From positions 310,001 through 374,000 of the forward strand of contig NZ_WUCC01000001.1 of NCBI RefSeq assembly GCF_009807095.1: a stretch of DNA of 64,000 bases. The letters are read 5' to 3'. The DNA is from Rathayibacter sp. VKM Ac-2754. Lineage in GTDB: Bacteria; Actinomycetota; Actinomycetes; Actinomycetales; Microbacteriaceae. Made by a program: the position numbers and the translations under genes. Numbering within the stretch: position 1 is the stretch's first letter; the number at the start of each line of letters is the position of its first letter. Shown here piece by piece: positions 51,284 to 60,022 of this stretch. The notes under the pieces are model-generated. The model saw only the letters and a program-made list of their open reading frames with translations, was not told the origin of the DNA and did no database searches.

Positions 51284-52947
51284 GAGGTCGTCCTCTCGGA
51301 GGTGCTGTAGACACGGGTCCCGCCGACGAAGGTCTCGAGCACGCGGGTCTCGCCGATCTCGAGCGGGTCGTGCGCGAAGGGGTCGCGGTCGAGCACCGCG
51401 AAGTCCGCGTCCTTGCCGACCTCGATCGAGCCGCTCACCGCCTCCGCGCCGTTCACCCAGGCCGAGCCGGCGGTGTACGCGGTGAGGGCCGTCGCGAGGT
51501 CGATCCGCTGCTCCGGGAGGAACACGTCGTACTTCCCGGCCGCCCCGCGCTCCGAGGGGGCCGAGAGCCGGTTCACGGCGACGTGCATCGCCGCGAGCGG
51601 GTCCGGGGTCGACACCGACCAGTCGCTGCCCGCCGCGAGCACCGCGCCCGAGCGCTGCAGGTCGCCGAACGGGTACTGCCACGCCGCGCGCTCCTCGCCG
51701 AGGAACGGCAGGGTCAGCTCGACCATCTGCGGCTCGAGCGCCGCCCACAGCATCTGCAGGTTCGCCGCGACGCCGAGCCGCCGGAACCGCGGCACGTCCT
51801 CGGGGTGCACGACCTGCAGGTGCGCGAGGTGGTGCCGGTTGCCGCTGGGGCCGTTCGCGGCGATCGCGTGCTCGACCGCGTCGAGGCACTCGCGCACCGC
51901 CCGGTCGCCGATCGCGTGGAAGTGCACCTGGAACCCCGCCGCGTCCAGCAGCGGCACGGCCTCGTTCAGCACCGCCGGGTCGACCATCGAGAGCCCGTCG
52001 TTGTGCGTGTGCGCCCCGTGGCCGTCCAGGTAGGGGTCGAGCATCGCCGCGGTGAAGTTCTCGGCGACGCCGTCCTGCATGATCTTGATGCTCGTCGCGG
52101 CGAAGCGGCCCGCCGTCCACTGCTCGCGCTTCTCGATCAGCTCCGGGATCTGCTCGACGCCGCGCGCACGGTCCCACCAGATCGCGCCGCGGACCCGCGC
52201 GGTCAGCTCCCCCGCCTCCGCCGCCCGCACGTACGCCGGGCCCGGGTCGCCGACGTCGCCGTAGGAGCCGATGATCGCGTCCTGCCAGCCGGTCACTCCG
52301 TGCGAGTGCAGGTAGCGCTGCCCGAGCAGCAGCGCCTGGCGCATCTGCTCGTCGGTCGAGGCGGGCAGGAGGCGCCGCACCGCCTCCATCGCCCCTTCGT
52401 GCAGGGTGCCGGACGGAGTGCCGTCGGGGAGCCGCTCGATGCGCCCGTCGGCGGGATCGGGGGTGTCGCGGTCGATACCGGCGAGTCGCAGGGCGGCGGA
52501 GTTGACCCACGCGCCGTGCCCGTCGGCGTTGGTCAGGAAGGCGGGGCGGTCGGCCACGACCGCGTCGAGCGCCGCCGCGGTCGGGGTGCCGCCGGGGAAC
52601 GCCGACATGCTCCAGCCGCCGCCGAGGATCCACTCCTCGTCGGGGTTCCGCGCCGAGTAGTCCGCGATCGTCGCGAGGTAGTCGCCCGATGTCGCTCCGT
52701 CGCCGACCCAGCAGCGCATCATGTCGAACCCGCCCCAGACCGGGTGCACGTGCGCGTCCTGGAAGCCGGGGACGAGCATCCGCCCGCCGAGGTCGACCAC
52801 CTCGGTGCGCCGGCCGATCCAGTCGGAGGCGTCGTGTCCGACGGCCGCGATCCTCCCCCCGACGACGGCGACCGCGCTCGCGCGGCTGCGCACCGCGTCG
52901 GCGGTGAAGACGGGGCCTCCGGAGAGGACGAGGTCGGCGTGGGGCAT
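51280..52947 (-). CDS. YtcJ-like metal-dependent amidohydrolase (copy 2)
   Basis: A 555-aa paralogue of the neighbouring enzyme, with the same motifs at similar spacing: GFQDAHVHPVW, KIMQDGVAENF, HFHAIGDRAV, HLQVVHPEDVP, GSDWSVSTPDP. Both contain GGGWSM and GVTGWQDAI. The two genes probably arose by tandem duplication and may act on different amides. It lies between the permease and copy 1 in the operon. Confidence 0.9.
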   Translation of the reverse strand: MPHADLVLSGGPVFTADAVRSRASAVAVVGGRIAAVGHDASDWIGRRTEVVDLGGRMLVPGFQDAHVHPVWGGFDMMRCWVGDGATSGDYLATIADYSARNPDEEWILGGGWSMSAFPGGTPTAAALDAVVADRPAFLTNADGHGAWVNSAALRLAGIDRDTPDPADGRIERLPDGTPSGTLHEGAMEAVRRLLPASTDEQMRQALLLGQRYLHSHGVTGWQDAIIGSYGDVGDPGPAYVRAAEAGELTARVRGAIWWDRARGVEQIPELIEKREQWTAGRFAATSIKIMQDGVAENFTAAMLDPYLDGHGAHTHNDGLSMVDPAVLNEAVPLLDAAGFQVHFHAIGDRAVRECLDAVEHAIAANGPSGNRHHLAHLQVVHPEDVPRFRRLGVAANLQMLWAALEPQMVELTLPFLGEERAAWQYPFGDLQRSGAVLAAGSDWSVSTPDPLAAMHVAVNRLSAPSERGAAGKYDVFLPEQRIDLATALTAYTAGSAWVNGAEAVSGSIEVGKDADFAVLDRDPFAHDPLEIGETRVLETFVGGTRVYSTSERTTS

Positions 52948-52972
52948 GGCGGTTCCTTGTCGAGAGAGGGGT

Positions 52973-53836
52973 TCAGCCGCCCGCGAGCGTCTTGGCGATC
53001 TGCGAGGCGGAGTCGCCGGCGCGGCGCAGCACGAGCGCGACGGCGGCGAGGGCGATCAGGGTCAGCAGCAGCATCACGGTCGACACCGCCGCGATCTCGG
53101 GCCTGAGCCCGCTGCGCACGGCGCTCAGCACGTAGACCGGCCACGGGGTCGACCCCGACACCTGCACGAACGCCGCGATCACCGTGTTGTCGAGACTGAA
53201 GGTGAAGGCGAGCAGGCCGCCCGCGAGCACCGCGGGCATGGCCAGCGGGAAGGTGACGCGCCAGAAGGTGCGCATCGGCGTCGCGTAGAGGTCGGCCGAC
53301 GCCTCCTCGAGCTTCTCGTCGAGGCCGATCAGGCGGGCGCGAACGAGGTACGAGACGACCGCCACGGCGAAGAGCGAGTGCCCGACGACCAGGCGCGCGG
53401 TGCCGTCGTTGAAGACCGACAGCCCGAGATCCTGCCCGAGGAACACCAGCCACGGCAGCAGCGCCACCGCGTCGACGATCTCGGGCGTGACCGAGACCAG
53501 CAGCAGCAGGGTGATGAACCAGACCGCCCAGCGGCCGGGCCGTCGGGCGAGGGCGATGCCGGCGAGCGTGCCGAGCAGCGTGGCCAGCAGGGCCGCGATG
53601 AGCCCCGTCCGGATCGACACGATCACCGCGCTCTGCACCGCCGGCTTGTTCAGGATCGTCGCGAAGGCGTCGAACCCGAAGCCCTCCCACGCCACGAGCA
53701 GCCGCCCGGTGTTGAAGGACGAGATCACGATCACGATGATCGGGAGGAAGAGGAAGACGAAGACCGCGGTGCTCCAGACCGCGAGGCCGACGTCGATCGG
53801 CGAGCGGCGCCTCCGGTGCACCTTCACGTCGCTCAT
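52973..53836 (-). CDS. potC: PotC-like ABC permease
   Basis: A 287-aa membrane protein with about six helices and the EAA-loop segment EKLEEASADLYATPMRTFWRVTFPLAMPAVLAGGLLAF (around 175-210, typical EAA---G----F-I-LP). It opens with a basic patch HRRRRSPIDVG. The ATG at 53836 overlaps the potB stop. It forms the membrane channel with PotB. Confidence 0.92.
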   Translation of the reverse strand: MSDVKVHRRRRSPIDVGLAVWSTAVFVFLFLPIIVIVISSFNTGRLLVAWEGFGFDAFATILNKPAVQSAVIVSIRTGLIAALLATLLGTLAGIALARRPGRWAVWFITLLLLVSVTPEIVDAVALLPWLVFLGQDLGLSVFNDGTARLVVGHSLFAVAVVSYLVRARLIGLDEKLEEASADLYATPMRTFWRVTFPLAMPAVLAGGLLAFTFSLDNTVIAAFVQVSGSTPWPVYVLSAVRSGLRPEIAAVSTVMLLLTLIALAAVALVLRRAGDSASQIAKTLAGG

Positions 53837-54771
53837 GCGCCGTCCCCCAGTCGGAGGCGCGCACTGCGCCGCAGCGGCAGCGTCACGGCCCACACCAGCA
53901 CGCCCGCGAGGGCCGCCGTCACCAGGATCACGACGATCAGCAGCACCGCCATCGCCGAGCCGAGCGCCCAGTTCTGGCCGACCTGGAACTGGCTCGCCAC
54001 CATCTGGCCGACCATGTTGCCCTTCGCGCCGCCGAGCACGGTGGCCGTGATGTAGTCGCCCATCAGCGGGATGTAGACGAGGAGCGTGCCGACGATGATG
54101 CCGGGACGCGCCAGCGGCAGGGTGATGTCGCGGAAGGTGCGCCAGCTCGACGCCCCGAGATCCCCGCTCGCCTCGCGCAGCGCCGGCGCCACCCGGTCGA
54201 AGGCGACGTAGAGCGGCAGGATCATCAGCGGCAGGTAGTTGTAGACCACGCCGAGCAGCACCGCCGGTCGCGTGTAGAGCAGGTCGATCGGGCCGGGGAT
54301 GACGCCGATGGCCTGCAGCGCCTGCGAGAGCACGCCCTCGGGAGCGAGGATCACCTGCCAGCCGATCGTGCGGACGAGGAAGTTCGTCCAGTACGGCACC
54401 ATGACCAGCGCGATCAGCAGACCGCGGCGGTTCGGAGCGGCCTTGACCGCCATCCAGTAGGCGACCGGCAGCCCGATCACGAGGCAGAGCACCGTGCCGA
54501 GGACGCCCACCCAGAGGGTGTTGGCGAAGGTCTGGAAGAAGGTCGGCGAGAACGCCTCGACGTAGCGGTCGAACGAGAGCACATCGTTGGCGTGCGTCCC
54601 GAAGACGCCCGGCTTGTAGCCGAAGCTGAACCAGACGACCTGCAGGACGGGCGCCACGAAGAACACCACGAGCCAGAGCCAGGCCGGCACCGCGAGGGCG
54701 AAGGGCAACCGCGGCCCGCGCCGCCGGGCGGGGAAGTCGATCGGGCGGGTCGCCGTGCTGAGTGCGCTCAC
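53833..54771 (-). CDS. potB: PotB-like ABC permease
   Basis: A 312-aa membrane protein with about six helices, opening after RRGPRLP with FALAVPAWLWLVVFFVAPVLQ, and the EAA loop PALREASGDLGASSWRTFRDITLPLARPGIIVG. The GTG at 54771 overlaps the stop of the binding-protein gene. This is the normal potA-potD-potB-potC type order for an importer operon. Confidence 0.92.
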   Translation of the reverse strand: MSALSTATRPIDFPARRRGPRLPFALAVPAWLWLVVFFVAPVLQVVWFSFGYKPGVFGTHANDVLSFDRYVEAFSPTFFQTFANTLWVGVLGTVLCLVIGLPVAYWMAVKAAPNRRGLLIALVMVPYWTNFLVRTIGWQVILAPEGVLSQALQAIGVIPGPIDLLYTRPAVLLGVVYNYLPLMILPLYVAFDRVAPALREASGDLGASSWRTFRDITLPLARPGIIVGTLLVYIPLMGDYITATVLGGAKGNMVGQMVASQFQVGQNWALGSAMAVLLIVVILVTAALAGVLVWAVTLPLRRSARLRLGDGA

Positions 54772-55943
54772 GCCCCCGCGGCCGCCTTGACCTTGTTGTA
54801 GACGTCGAGCGTCATCTGATTGGTGACGGTGCCGGTCTGCATCGTGGCGACCGTCTCCTCCGGATAGAAGATGTAGCCGTCGAGGAACTCGAGCTGGGCG
54901 TCGCGGGCGAGCGTCTCGATGTCGAGGGTGCCCGTGTTGTACCCGATGTAGTCGAGCTCCTGGATCGCGTTCGCGGGGTCGAGCACGTAGTCGATGAACG
55001 CGTGCGCCGCCTCCGGGTGCGGGGCGCCGGCGGCGATGGCCCAGTTGTCCATCCAGAGCTCGGTGGTCGGCGAGCCGAGCACCCACTTCCAGCGCTCCGG
55101 GTCCTCGCTGTTGAGCTTGCCCAGGCGCGCGTCGCCGTTCCACGACTGCACGAGCACCTGCGTGTTCTGGGGGATGATCGAACCGCCCGGGTACGACTCG
55201 AAGGCCGCGATGTGCGGAGCGATCTTCTCGACCATGAAGGTCTCGGCCGCCGCGTAGTCGTCCTCGGACTCGGTCGTGTAGTCGATGCCGTTCGCCCAGA
55301 AGTACGGCGCCACGATCTCGATCGGGTCGTCGAGGAACGACGTCTTGCCGCTGCCCTCGTTCTGCACCGCGTCGAGGAAGTCGCTCCAGGTGACGAGGTC
55401 GCGGGTGATCACGGTGGTGTCGTAGGCGAAGCCGGTGGTGCCCCAGTTCTTGCAGACCGTGTACTCGTTGTCGGGGTCCCAGGCCTGCCCGAGGAACTGC
55501 GGGTCGACCTTCGAGAGGTTCGGGATCAGGTCCTTCGAGAACTTGGTCAGCAGGCCGTTCTCGATCATCCCGGGGACGAAGATGCCGGTCGGCACCACGA
55601 TGTCGTAGCCGCTGGTGCCCTTCGAGGCGCCGAGCTTCGAGAGCAGCTCCTCGTTCGAGCTGTAGGAGTCGAGGGTGATCTGCGGGCCCTGATCGCTCGT
55701 GAACGCGGCGATGACGTCGGGCGAGTCGTAGTCGCCCCAGGTGTAGATCGAGAGGTCGCCCTCGAGCGCGCCGCCCGTCGCCTCGGGAGCGGAGCCCGCA
55801 CCGGGCGAGGAGCACGCGGCGAGGAACGCGGTGGCGCCCACGCCGCCGGCCACGCCGAAGAGGCGACGGCGCGAGAGCTCCCGCCGGATGATCGGCACAG
55901 CCTGGGCGGGAGCGAGGATGTTCACGGGGTGCTTCGCGGTCAT
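54768..55943 (-). CDS. potD: PotD-like substrate-binding lipoprotein (first copy)
   Basis: A 391-aa protein with Tat motif SRRRLFG (24-30) and lipobox AFLAAC (Cys44), then LSIYTWGDYDSPDV and SGYDIVVPTGIFVPGM, typical of polyamine-binding PotD/PotF proteins. The WNGDARLGKLNSEDPE segment matches the second binding protein. Its stop overlaps potB and its start overlaps potA, so it is the binding protein built into the transporter. Confidence 0.92.
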   Translation of the reverse strand: MTAKHPVNILAPAQAVPIIRRELSRRRLFGVAGGVGATAFLAACSSPGAGSAPEATGGALEGDLSIYTWGDYDSPDVIAAFTSDQGPQITLDSYSSNEELLSKLGASKGTSGYDIVVPTGIFVPGMIENGLLTKFSKDLIPNLSKVDPQFLGQAWDPDNEYTVCKNWGTTGFAYDTTVITRDLVTWSDFLDAVQNEGSGKTSFLDDPIEIVAPYFWANGIDYTTESEDDYAAAETFMVEKIAPHIAAFESYPGGSIIPQNTQVLVQSWNGDARLGKLNSEDPERWKWVLGSPTTELWMDNWAIAAGAPHPEAAHAFIDYVLDPANAIQELDYIGYNTGTLDIETLARDAQLEFLDGYIFYPEETVATMQTGTVTNQMTLDVYNKVKAAAGA

Positions 55944-57130
55944 GATGTCTCCGAGCTGCTCGAGGGTACGGTCGGCGGCTCGACGTAGCCGGCCGCGCGG
56001 GCCGCCTCGTCGAGGGGGAAGAACAGGGTGCTCGCGCTGGTCCAGCTGAGCGTGACGGCGGAGTGGACGGAGAGCGCCGGGGCGTCGGGGGCGGGCCTGC
56101 GCACGAGGACGGAGTGCTCGGGGTCGAGGTGCACGAGGTACTGCACCGTCTCGCCGAGGTTCGCGATCGAGAGCACGCGCCCGCTCGCGGTGTCGACGCC
56201 GCCGGCCTCCCGCTCGGACGCCGCGTGGATCCGGATCGACTCGGGCCGGATCGCCGCCTGCCGCTTCTCGCCGGGCCGCCCGGCCGCCTCCGTCCCGCTG
56301 ATCGTCGCGACGGGGGTGACCAGGGCACCGGAGTCGCCGACGACTCCCGCGAGGAAGTTCTGCTGCCCGACGAACGCGGCCACGTAGGCCGAGGCGGGAC
56401 GGTGGTAGACGGTGTTCGCGTCGGCGAGCTGCTCGATGCGACCGTCGCGCATCACCGCGATCCTGTCGCTCATCGACATGGCCTCGCCCTGGTCGTGCGT
56501 GACGAAGACGAAGGTGATGCCGAGCCGCGTCTGCAGCAGCTTCAGCTCCATCTGCATCTCCTCGCGCAGCTGCCGGTCGAGGGCGCCGAGCGGCTCGTCG
56601 AGCAGCAGTACGGAGGGGCGGTTCACCAGGGCGCGCGCGAGGGCGATCCGCTGCTGCTGCCCGCCCGAGAGCTGGGTGGGCTTGCGGTCGGCGAAGCCGC
56701 GCATCCGCACCATGTCGAGGGCGTCGCTGACGCGTCCGCGGATCTCGCTCTTCGGAGTGCGGCGCTGACGCAGCCCGTAGGCGACGTTCTCGGCGATCGT
56801 CATGTGCGGGAACAGCGCGTAGGCCTGGAACACGGTGTTGACGTCGCGCTGGTGCGGGGCCCGGCGCAGCACCGACTGCCCCGAGATGCGGATGTCGCCC
56901 GCATCGGGGTGCTCGAAGCCGGCGATCATCCGCAGCGTCGTGGTCTTGCCGCAGCCGGAGGGGCCGAGCAGCGAGAGGAATTCACCCGGCTCCACGCGCA
57001 GGTCGACGCCGTCGACGGCGACCGAGGTGCCGTAGAGCTTGCGGACGCCCTCGAGGACGACCGAGCCGGCCACGCCGGCGGGCGCCGCCGAGCCGGTCGT
57101 GGGCGGAGTGATGAGCGGGGTCGCTGACAC
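55940..57130 (-). CDS. potA: PotA-like ABC ATPase
   Basis: A 396-aa ATPase: Walker A GPSGCGKT (56-63), signature LSGGQ (154-158), Walker B LLLDEP (175-180), then a C-terminal TOBE-like regulatory domain (about 250-390, with [12 protein letters not shown]). The GTG at 57130 is the start nearest the domain; a weak GGGAG precedes it. It is the first gene of the operon and should drive import of the polyamine-type substrate. Confidence 0.92.
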   Translation of the reverse strand: MSATPLITPPTTGSAAPAGVAGSVVLEGVRKLYGTSVAVDGVDLRVEPGEFLSLLGPSGCGKTTTLRMIAGFEHPDAGDIRISGQSVLRRAPHQRDVNTVFQAYALFPHMTIAENVAYGLRQRRTPKSEIRGRVSDALDMVRMRGFADRKPTQLSGGQQQRIALARALVNRPSVLLLDEPLGALDRQLREEMQMELKLLQTRLGITFVFVTHDQGEAMSMSDRIAVMRDGRIEQLADANTVYHRPASAYVAAFVGQQNFLAGVVGDSGALVTPVATISGTEAAGRPGEKRQAAIRPESIRIHAASEREAGGVDTASGRVLSIANLGETVQYLVHLDPEHSVLVRRPAPDAPALSVHSAVTLSWTSASTLFFPLDEAARAAGYVEPPTVPSSSSETS

Positions 57131-57203
57131 CGGAGAGGGCTCCCATCGGTCGGACGCGCGCGATCGCACGTCGAACTGTGCTTCGCATTCAAGCGCAGAT
57201 CGG

Positions 57204-57248
57204 GCGATAAGCAATGGAAACCGTTGTAAACAACGCGTTACGGTTCCC
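57204..57248 (-). promoter_or_regulatory. potA operon promoter region with nested inverted repeats
   Basis: GGAAACCGT (57216-57224) faces ACGGTTCC (57240-57247), and within them GTTGTAAACAAC (57223-57234) is a perfect palindrome. On the minus strand TTGTTT (57233-57228) and TATCGC (57209-57204) are 18 nt apart and could be -35 and -10. The palindrome would then overlap the -35, a normal repressor position. The gap has no gene. Confidence 0.5.
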
Positions 57249-57303
57249 AAAGGGTCCGTGAGTGCCACGGGTCGGCAGCGCTGCGCCGTCCGGTCCGACG
57301 ACG

Positions 57304-57338
57304 GAGGGGCCCGGGAGCGTCGGCTCCACGGGCCCCTC
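57304..57338 (-). terminator. Strong terminator after the DUF2510 gene
   Basis: GAGGGGCCCGGGAGC (57304-57318) pairs with GCTCC-A-CGGGCCCCTC (57323-57338), with a GTCG tetraloop and one bulged A. It lies 34 nt after the DUF2510 stop. Confidence 0.8.
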
Positions 57339-57371
57339 GGGGTCGTGCGGGTGGTGCGGTGGTGCTGCGGG

Positions 57372-58373
57372 TCAGAGCCCCGCGGTCGGGAAGGCCTGCA
57401 TCATCTCCGAGAACACCGCGGCAAACCACGCGATCGCGATGATGAAGCTGACGACGACGACGCCGATGAAGATCCAGAGCGGCAGCAGGCCGCCTCCGGT
57501 CACGCGCTTGACGACCACGCTGCGGCCGATGACGTAGACGTACGGCGCGGCGAGGAAGGCCCAGGCCCAGTGGAACGGCTTCTGCACGCCGGCGTTCTTG
57601 AGCTGGCGGTAGTCGAGGAACGCGAAGACGACCTCGCCCGCGTAGATCAGGAAGCCGAGGACCTGCACGGCGCCGAGCCCGAGGAGGTAGCCGGTCGACA
57701 TGCCCATCGACGCCTGCGGTCCGTAGGTGGAGGCCATCGAGGAGTCGACGATGGCGCTCGGCGAGAGCAGGAAGAGCGACAGCGCCGAGAGCAGAGGGAG
57801 GAGCACGACGACCCAGATCCACGGGGTGGAGCTGGAGATGCTCGGGTCGCGCTGCTGCGCGGCGGCGGCGGGCGCGGGCTGGGCGGCGTAGGGCTGCTGG
57901 GGCTGCTGGCCGTAGGGGTTCTGGGCCTGCTGGCCGTAGGGGTTCTGCGCGCTGGGCTGCTGCGTGTTGGCCTGCTGGCCGTAGGCGCTCTGCTGGGGCT
58001 GCGGCGCGTACGGGTTCTGGGGCGCGTAGGGATTCTGCTGCTGCGGGGCCTGCTGCTCCGGAGCCGACTGGCCCGACGCGGACTGGCCGTAGCTGGTCGC
58101 CTGCCCGCTCGAGGTCTCGCCGTAGGCGGGGCGCGCGGGAGCGGCGGGCGGCGTGGGGGCCTCAGCCGGAGGCGTGGGGGCGACCGGCGCAGCGGAGGTG
58201 ACGGGGGCGACGGGCGTGGTCGCGGCAGGGGCGTCGCGGAGCGAGTCCGTCCACCCGGAGCCGTCCCACCAGCGCTGGCGCGGGGACCCCGCAGGGTCGG
58301 GGTACCAGCCCGCTCGCGGGCCCGAGGGTGCGCCGCCGCTGCCGGTCGGATCGGTCTGGTTCTCGTCGGTCAT
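57372..58373 (-). CDS. DUF2510 membrane protein with Gln/Pro-rich linker
   Basis: A 333-aa protein. DUF2510 at about 20-45 (AGWYPDPAGSPRQRWWDGSGW) is a short module common in actinobacterial membrane proteins. A long linker (about 50-185) is rich in Ala, Pro, Gln and Tyr with NPYGQQ-type repeats. Four hydrophobic segments follow between about 190 and 325. It is probably a membrane protein with a disordered cytoplasmic tail. Function unknown. GAGG lies 5 nt before the ATG at 58373. Confidence 0.88.
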   Translation of the reverse strand: MTDENQTDPTGSGGAPSGPRAGWYPDPAGSPRQRWWDGSGWTDSLRDAPAATTPVAPVTSAAPVAPTPPAEAPTPPAAPARPAYGETSSGQATSYGQSASGQSAPEQQAPQQQNPYAPQNPYAPQPQQSAYGQQANTQQPSAQNPYGQQAQNPYGQQPQQPYAAQPAPAAAAQQRDPSISSSTPWIWVVVLLPLLSALSLFLLSPSAIVDSSMASTYGPQASMGMSTGYLLGLGAVQVLGFLIYAGEVVFAFLDYRQLKNAGVQKPFHWAWAFLAAPYVYVIGRSVVVKRVTGGGLLPLWIFIGVVVVSFIIAIAWFAAVFSEMMQAFPTAGL

Positions 58374-58529
58374 CGCGTCCTCTGCTCCCCTCCGAGCGCT
58401 CTGCCCGTGATCACCGTGAAGCGTATCGCCGCGACCTCGCGCGACGCCTGAGCGTCGGCGAAGAGCCTCCGATGAGCCCGCCGTGCGCGCGCCGAGGGCC
58501 ATGCGGGGCGTGGCACGAACGTGAGCGAA

Positions 58530-58552
58530 TGTCAGTGGTCGCTGATTAGCTT
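58530..58552 (+). promoter_or_regulatory. PafBC/RecA-NDp-like promoter of the third HNH gene
   Basis: TGTCAGTGG (58530-58538), 8 nt, TAGCTT (58547-58552), ATG 5 nt later at 58558. It matches the LexA-independent DNA-damage promoter pattern of Actinobacteria (TTGTCRGTG, 8 nt, TANNNT) at nearly all positions. The -10 to ATG distance suggests a leaderless mRNA. Confidence 0.65.
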
Positions 58553-58557
58553 CTCGT

Positions 58558-59871
58558 ATGGAGATGATCGGAAGAGCGGACGCGGTACTCGCGGAGGTGC
58601 GGGAGTGCGGTGACGGTGTTGCGGGCGAGGACCGGGCGATGGCGCCGCGGCTGCTCGCGACGGCCGAGCGCCTCTACGCGGGGCATCGCAGGGCGCTCGA
58701 GGCTCAGGAGTCGTTCGCGCGGGGGCTGCGCCTCTCGCGGAGCGAGGCGAACGACCTCGCCGAGCGCTCGATCCGGGCCGAGCTGGCCGTCGCCCTCGGC
58801 ACGTCGGAGTGGGCCGTGTCGCGCCGACTCGAGCACGCGCAGCTGCTCGTCGAGGACCTCCCGCTCACCCGCGCCGCTCTGGCGGGCGCGCGGATCCTCT
58901 GGCAGTCCGGCGAGCTGATCTGCCGGACCGCCTCGACCCTCCCGCCCGAATCGCGCGCCACGCTCGACGAGCGTGCCGCCGATGCAGCCCTCACGATGAC
59001 GCCGACGCAGCTGCGACGCGCGCTCGCGCGGTGGCGGGAGCAGCTGCACGAGCAGCCGCTCACCCAGCGGCACGCCCGCGCACGCGAGGACCGCGCGGTA
59101 TGGCTGACGCCGGAGGTCGACGGGATGGCGACGCTGACCGCCTGCCTACCCGCTCCGGCCGCTCTCGGCGCCTACCACCGCCTCGACCGCATCGCCCGGA
59201 GTCTCCGCGATGGGGACGACGGGCCTGGGGACGAGCGCACCCTCGCGCAGCTGCGCGCCGACGCCCTCGCAGACCTGCTCTGCGACGGGGACATCCTCGG
59301 CACCACGCCCGTCTCCGACGAGCAGGCCCCCGCGCCGACCTTCGTTCCCGGGGTGCGCGCGGAGGTTCGACTCACGCTGCCCGCGACGACGGCCGCCGGC
59401 CTCGACGACGCCGCCGCCGACCTCGACGGGTACGGCCCGATCCCCGCCGACGTCGCCCGCGCCCTGGTCGATCGCGGCGCGTCCTTCACCCGGGTCCTCA
59501 CCGACCCGCACACACGGACCGTCACGTCCGTCGGGCGCACCCACCGCGTCCCGCCGGCGCAGATGCGGCTGCACCTCCAGCTGCGCGACCAGACCTGCCG
59601 CTTCCCCGGCTGCACCCGCCCCGCCTCCACCGCCGAAGCCGACCACACGATCGAATGGCGCAACGGAGGCGAGACCTCCCTCGAGAACCTCGCGTCGCTC
59701 TGCACTGCCCACCACCACGTCCGCCACGGCGACCGCTGGACCTACGTCCTCCATCCCGACGGCACCGCCGACTGGACCACCCCGACCGGACGCCACGTCA
59801 CCACCCGACCACCCGCGCTCCCCGGCAGCCCACCCGGCCCGAGGTTCACCGACGCACCACCGCCGTTCTGA
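58558..59871 (+). CDS. DUF222 / 13E12-family HNH endonuclease-like protein (copy 3)
   Basis: A 437-aa protein with a DUF222 domain (about 15-325) and a C-terminal HNH module (CRFPGCTRPAS, ADHTIEWRNGGET, LCTAHHHVRH). It resembles copy 2 closely and copy 1 less. The TGTCAGTGG/TAGCTT promoter supports the start at 58558. The DNA target and cellular role are not known. Confidence 0.9.
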   Translation: MEMIGRADAVLAEVRECGDGVAGEDRAMAPRLLATAERLYAGHRRALEAQESFARGLRLSRSEANDLAERSIRAELAVALGTSEWAVSRRLEHAQLLVEDLPLTRAALAGARILWQSGELICRTASTLPPESRATLDERAADAALTMTPTQLRRALARWREQLHEQPLTQRHARAREDRAVWLTPEVDGMATLTACLPAPAALGAYHRLDRIARSLRDGDDGPGDERTLAQLRADALADLLCDGDILGTTPVSDEQAPAPTFVPGVRAEVRLTLPATTAAGLDDAAADLDGYGPIPADVARALVDRGASFTRVLTDPHTRTVTSVGRTHRVPPAQMRLHLQLRDQTCRFPGCTRPASTAEADHTIEWRNGGETSLENLASLCTAHHHVRHGDRWTYVLHPDGTADWTTPTGRHVTTRPPALPGSPPGPRFTDAPPPF

Positions 59872-60022
59872 GTCGGAAGAGCCGGATATCCGCCGAGCTC
59901 CGGAGCGGTCCCGTGAATCACCGGCCGCTGAGCGCGCGCTGCGCCCCGCGCCCGCTCCGCGGACTCCGACCCGCTTCGTCCGGGCGCTCCGTCGACCCCG
60001 CTCCACCCGTCAGGATGGACGC

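Noticed and set aside
12773-59871. Prophage signal from HNH endonucleases
   Set aside because: They are DUF222-type chromosomal repeat-family genes; no terminase, portal, capsid or integrase is present.
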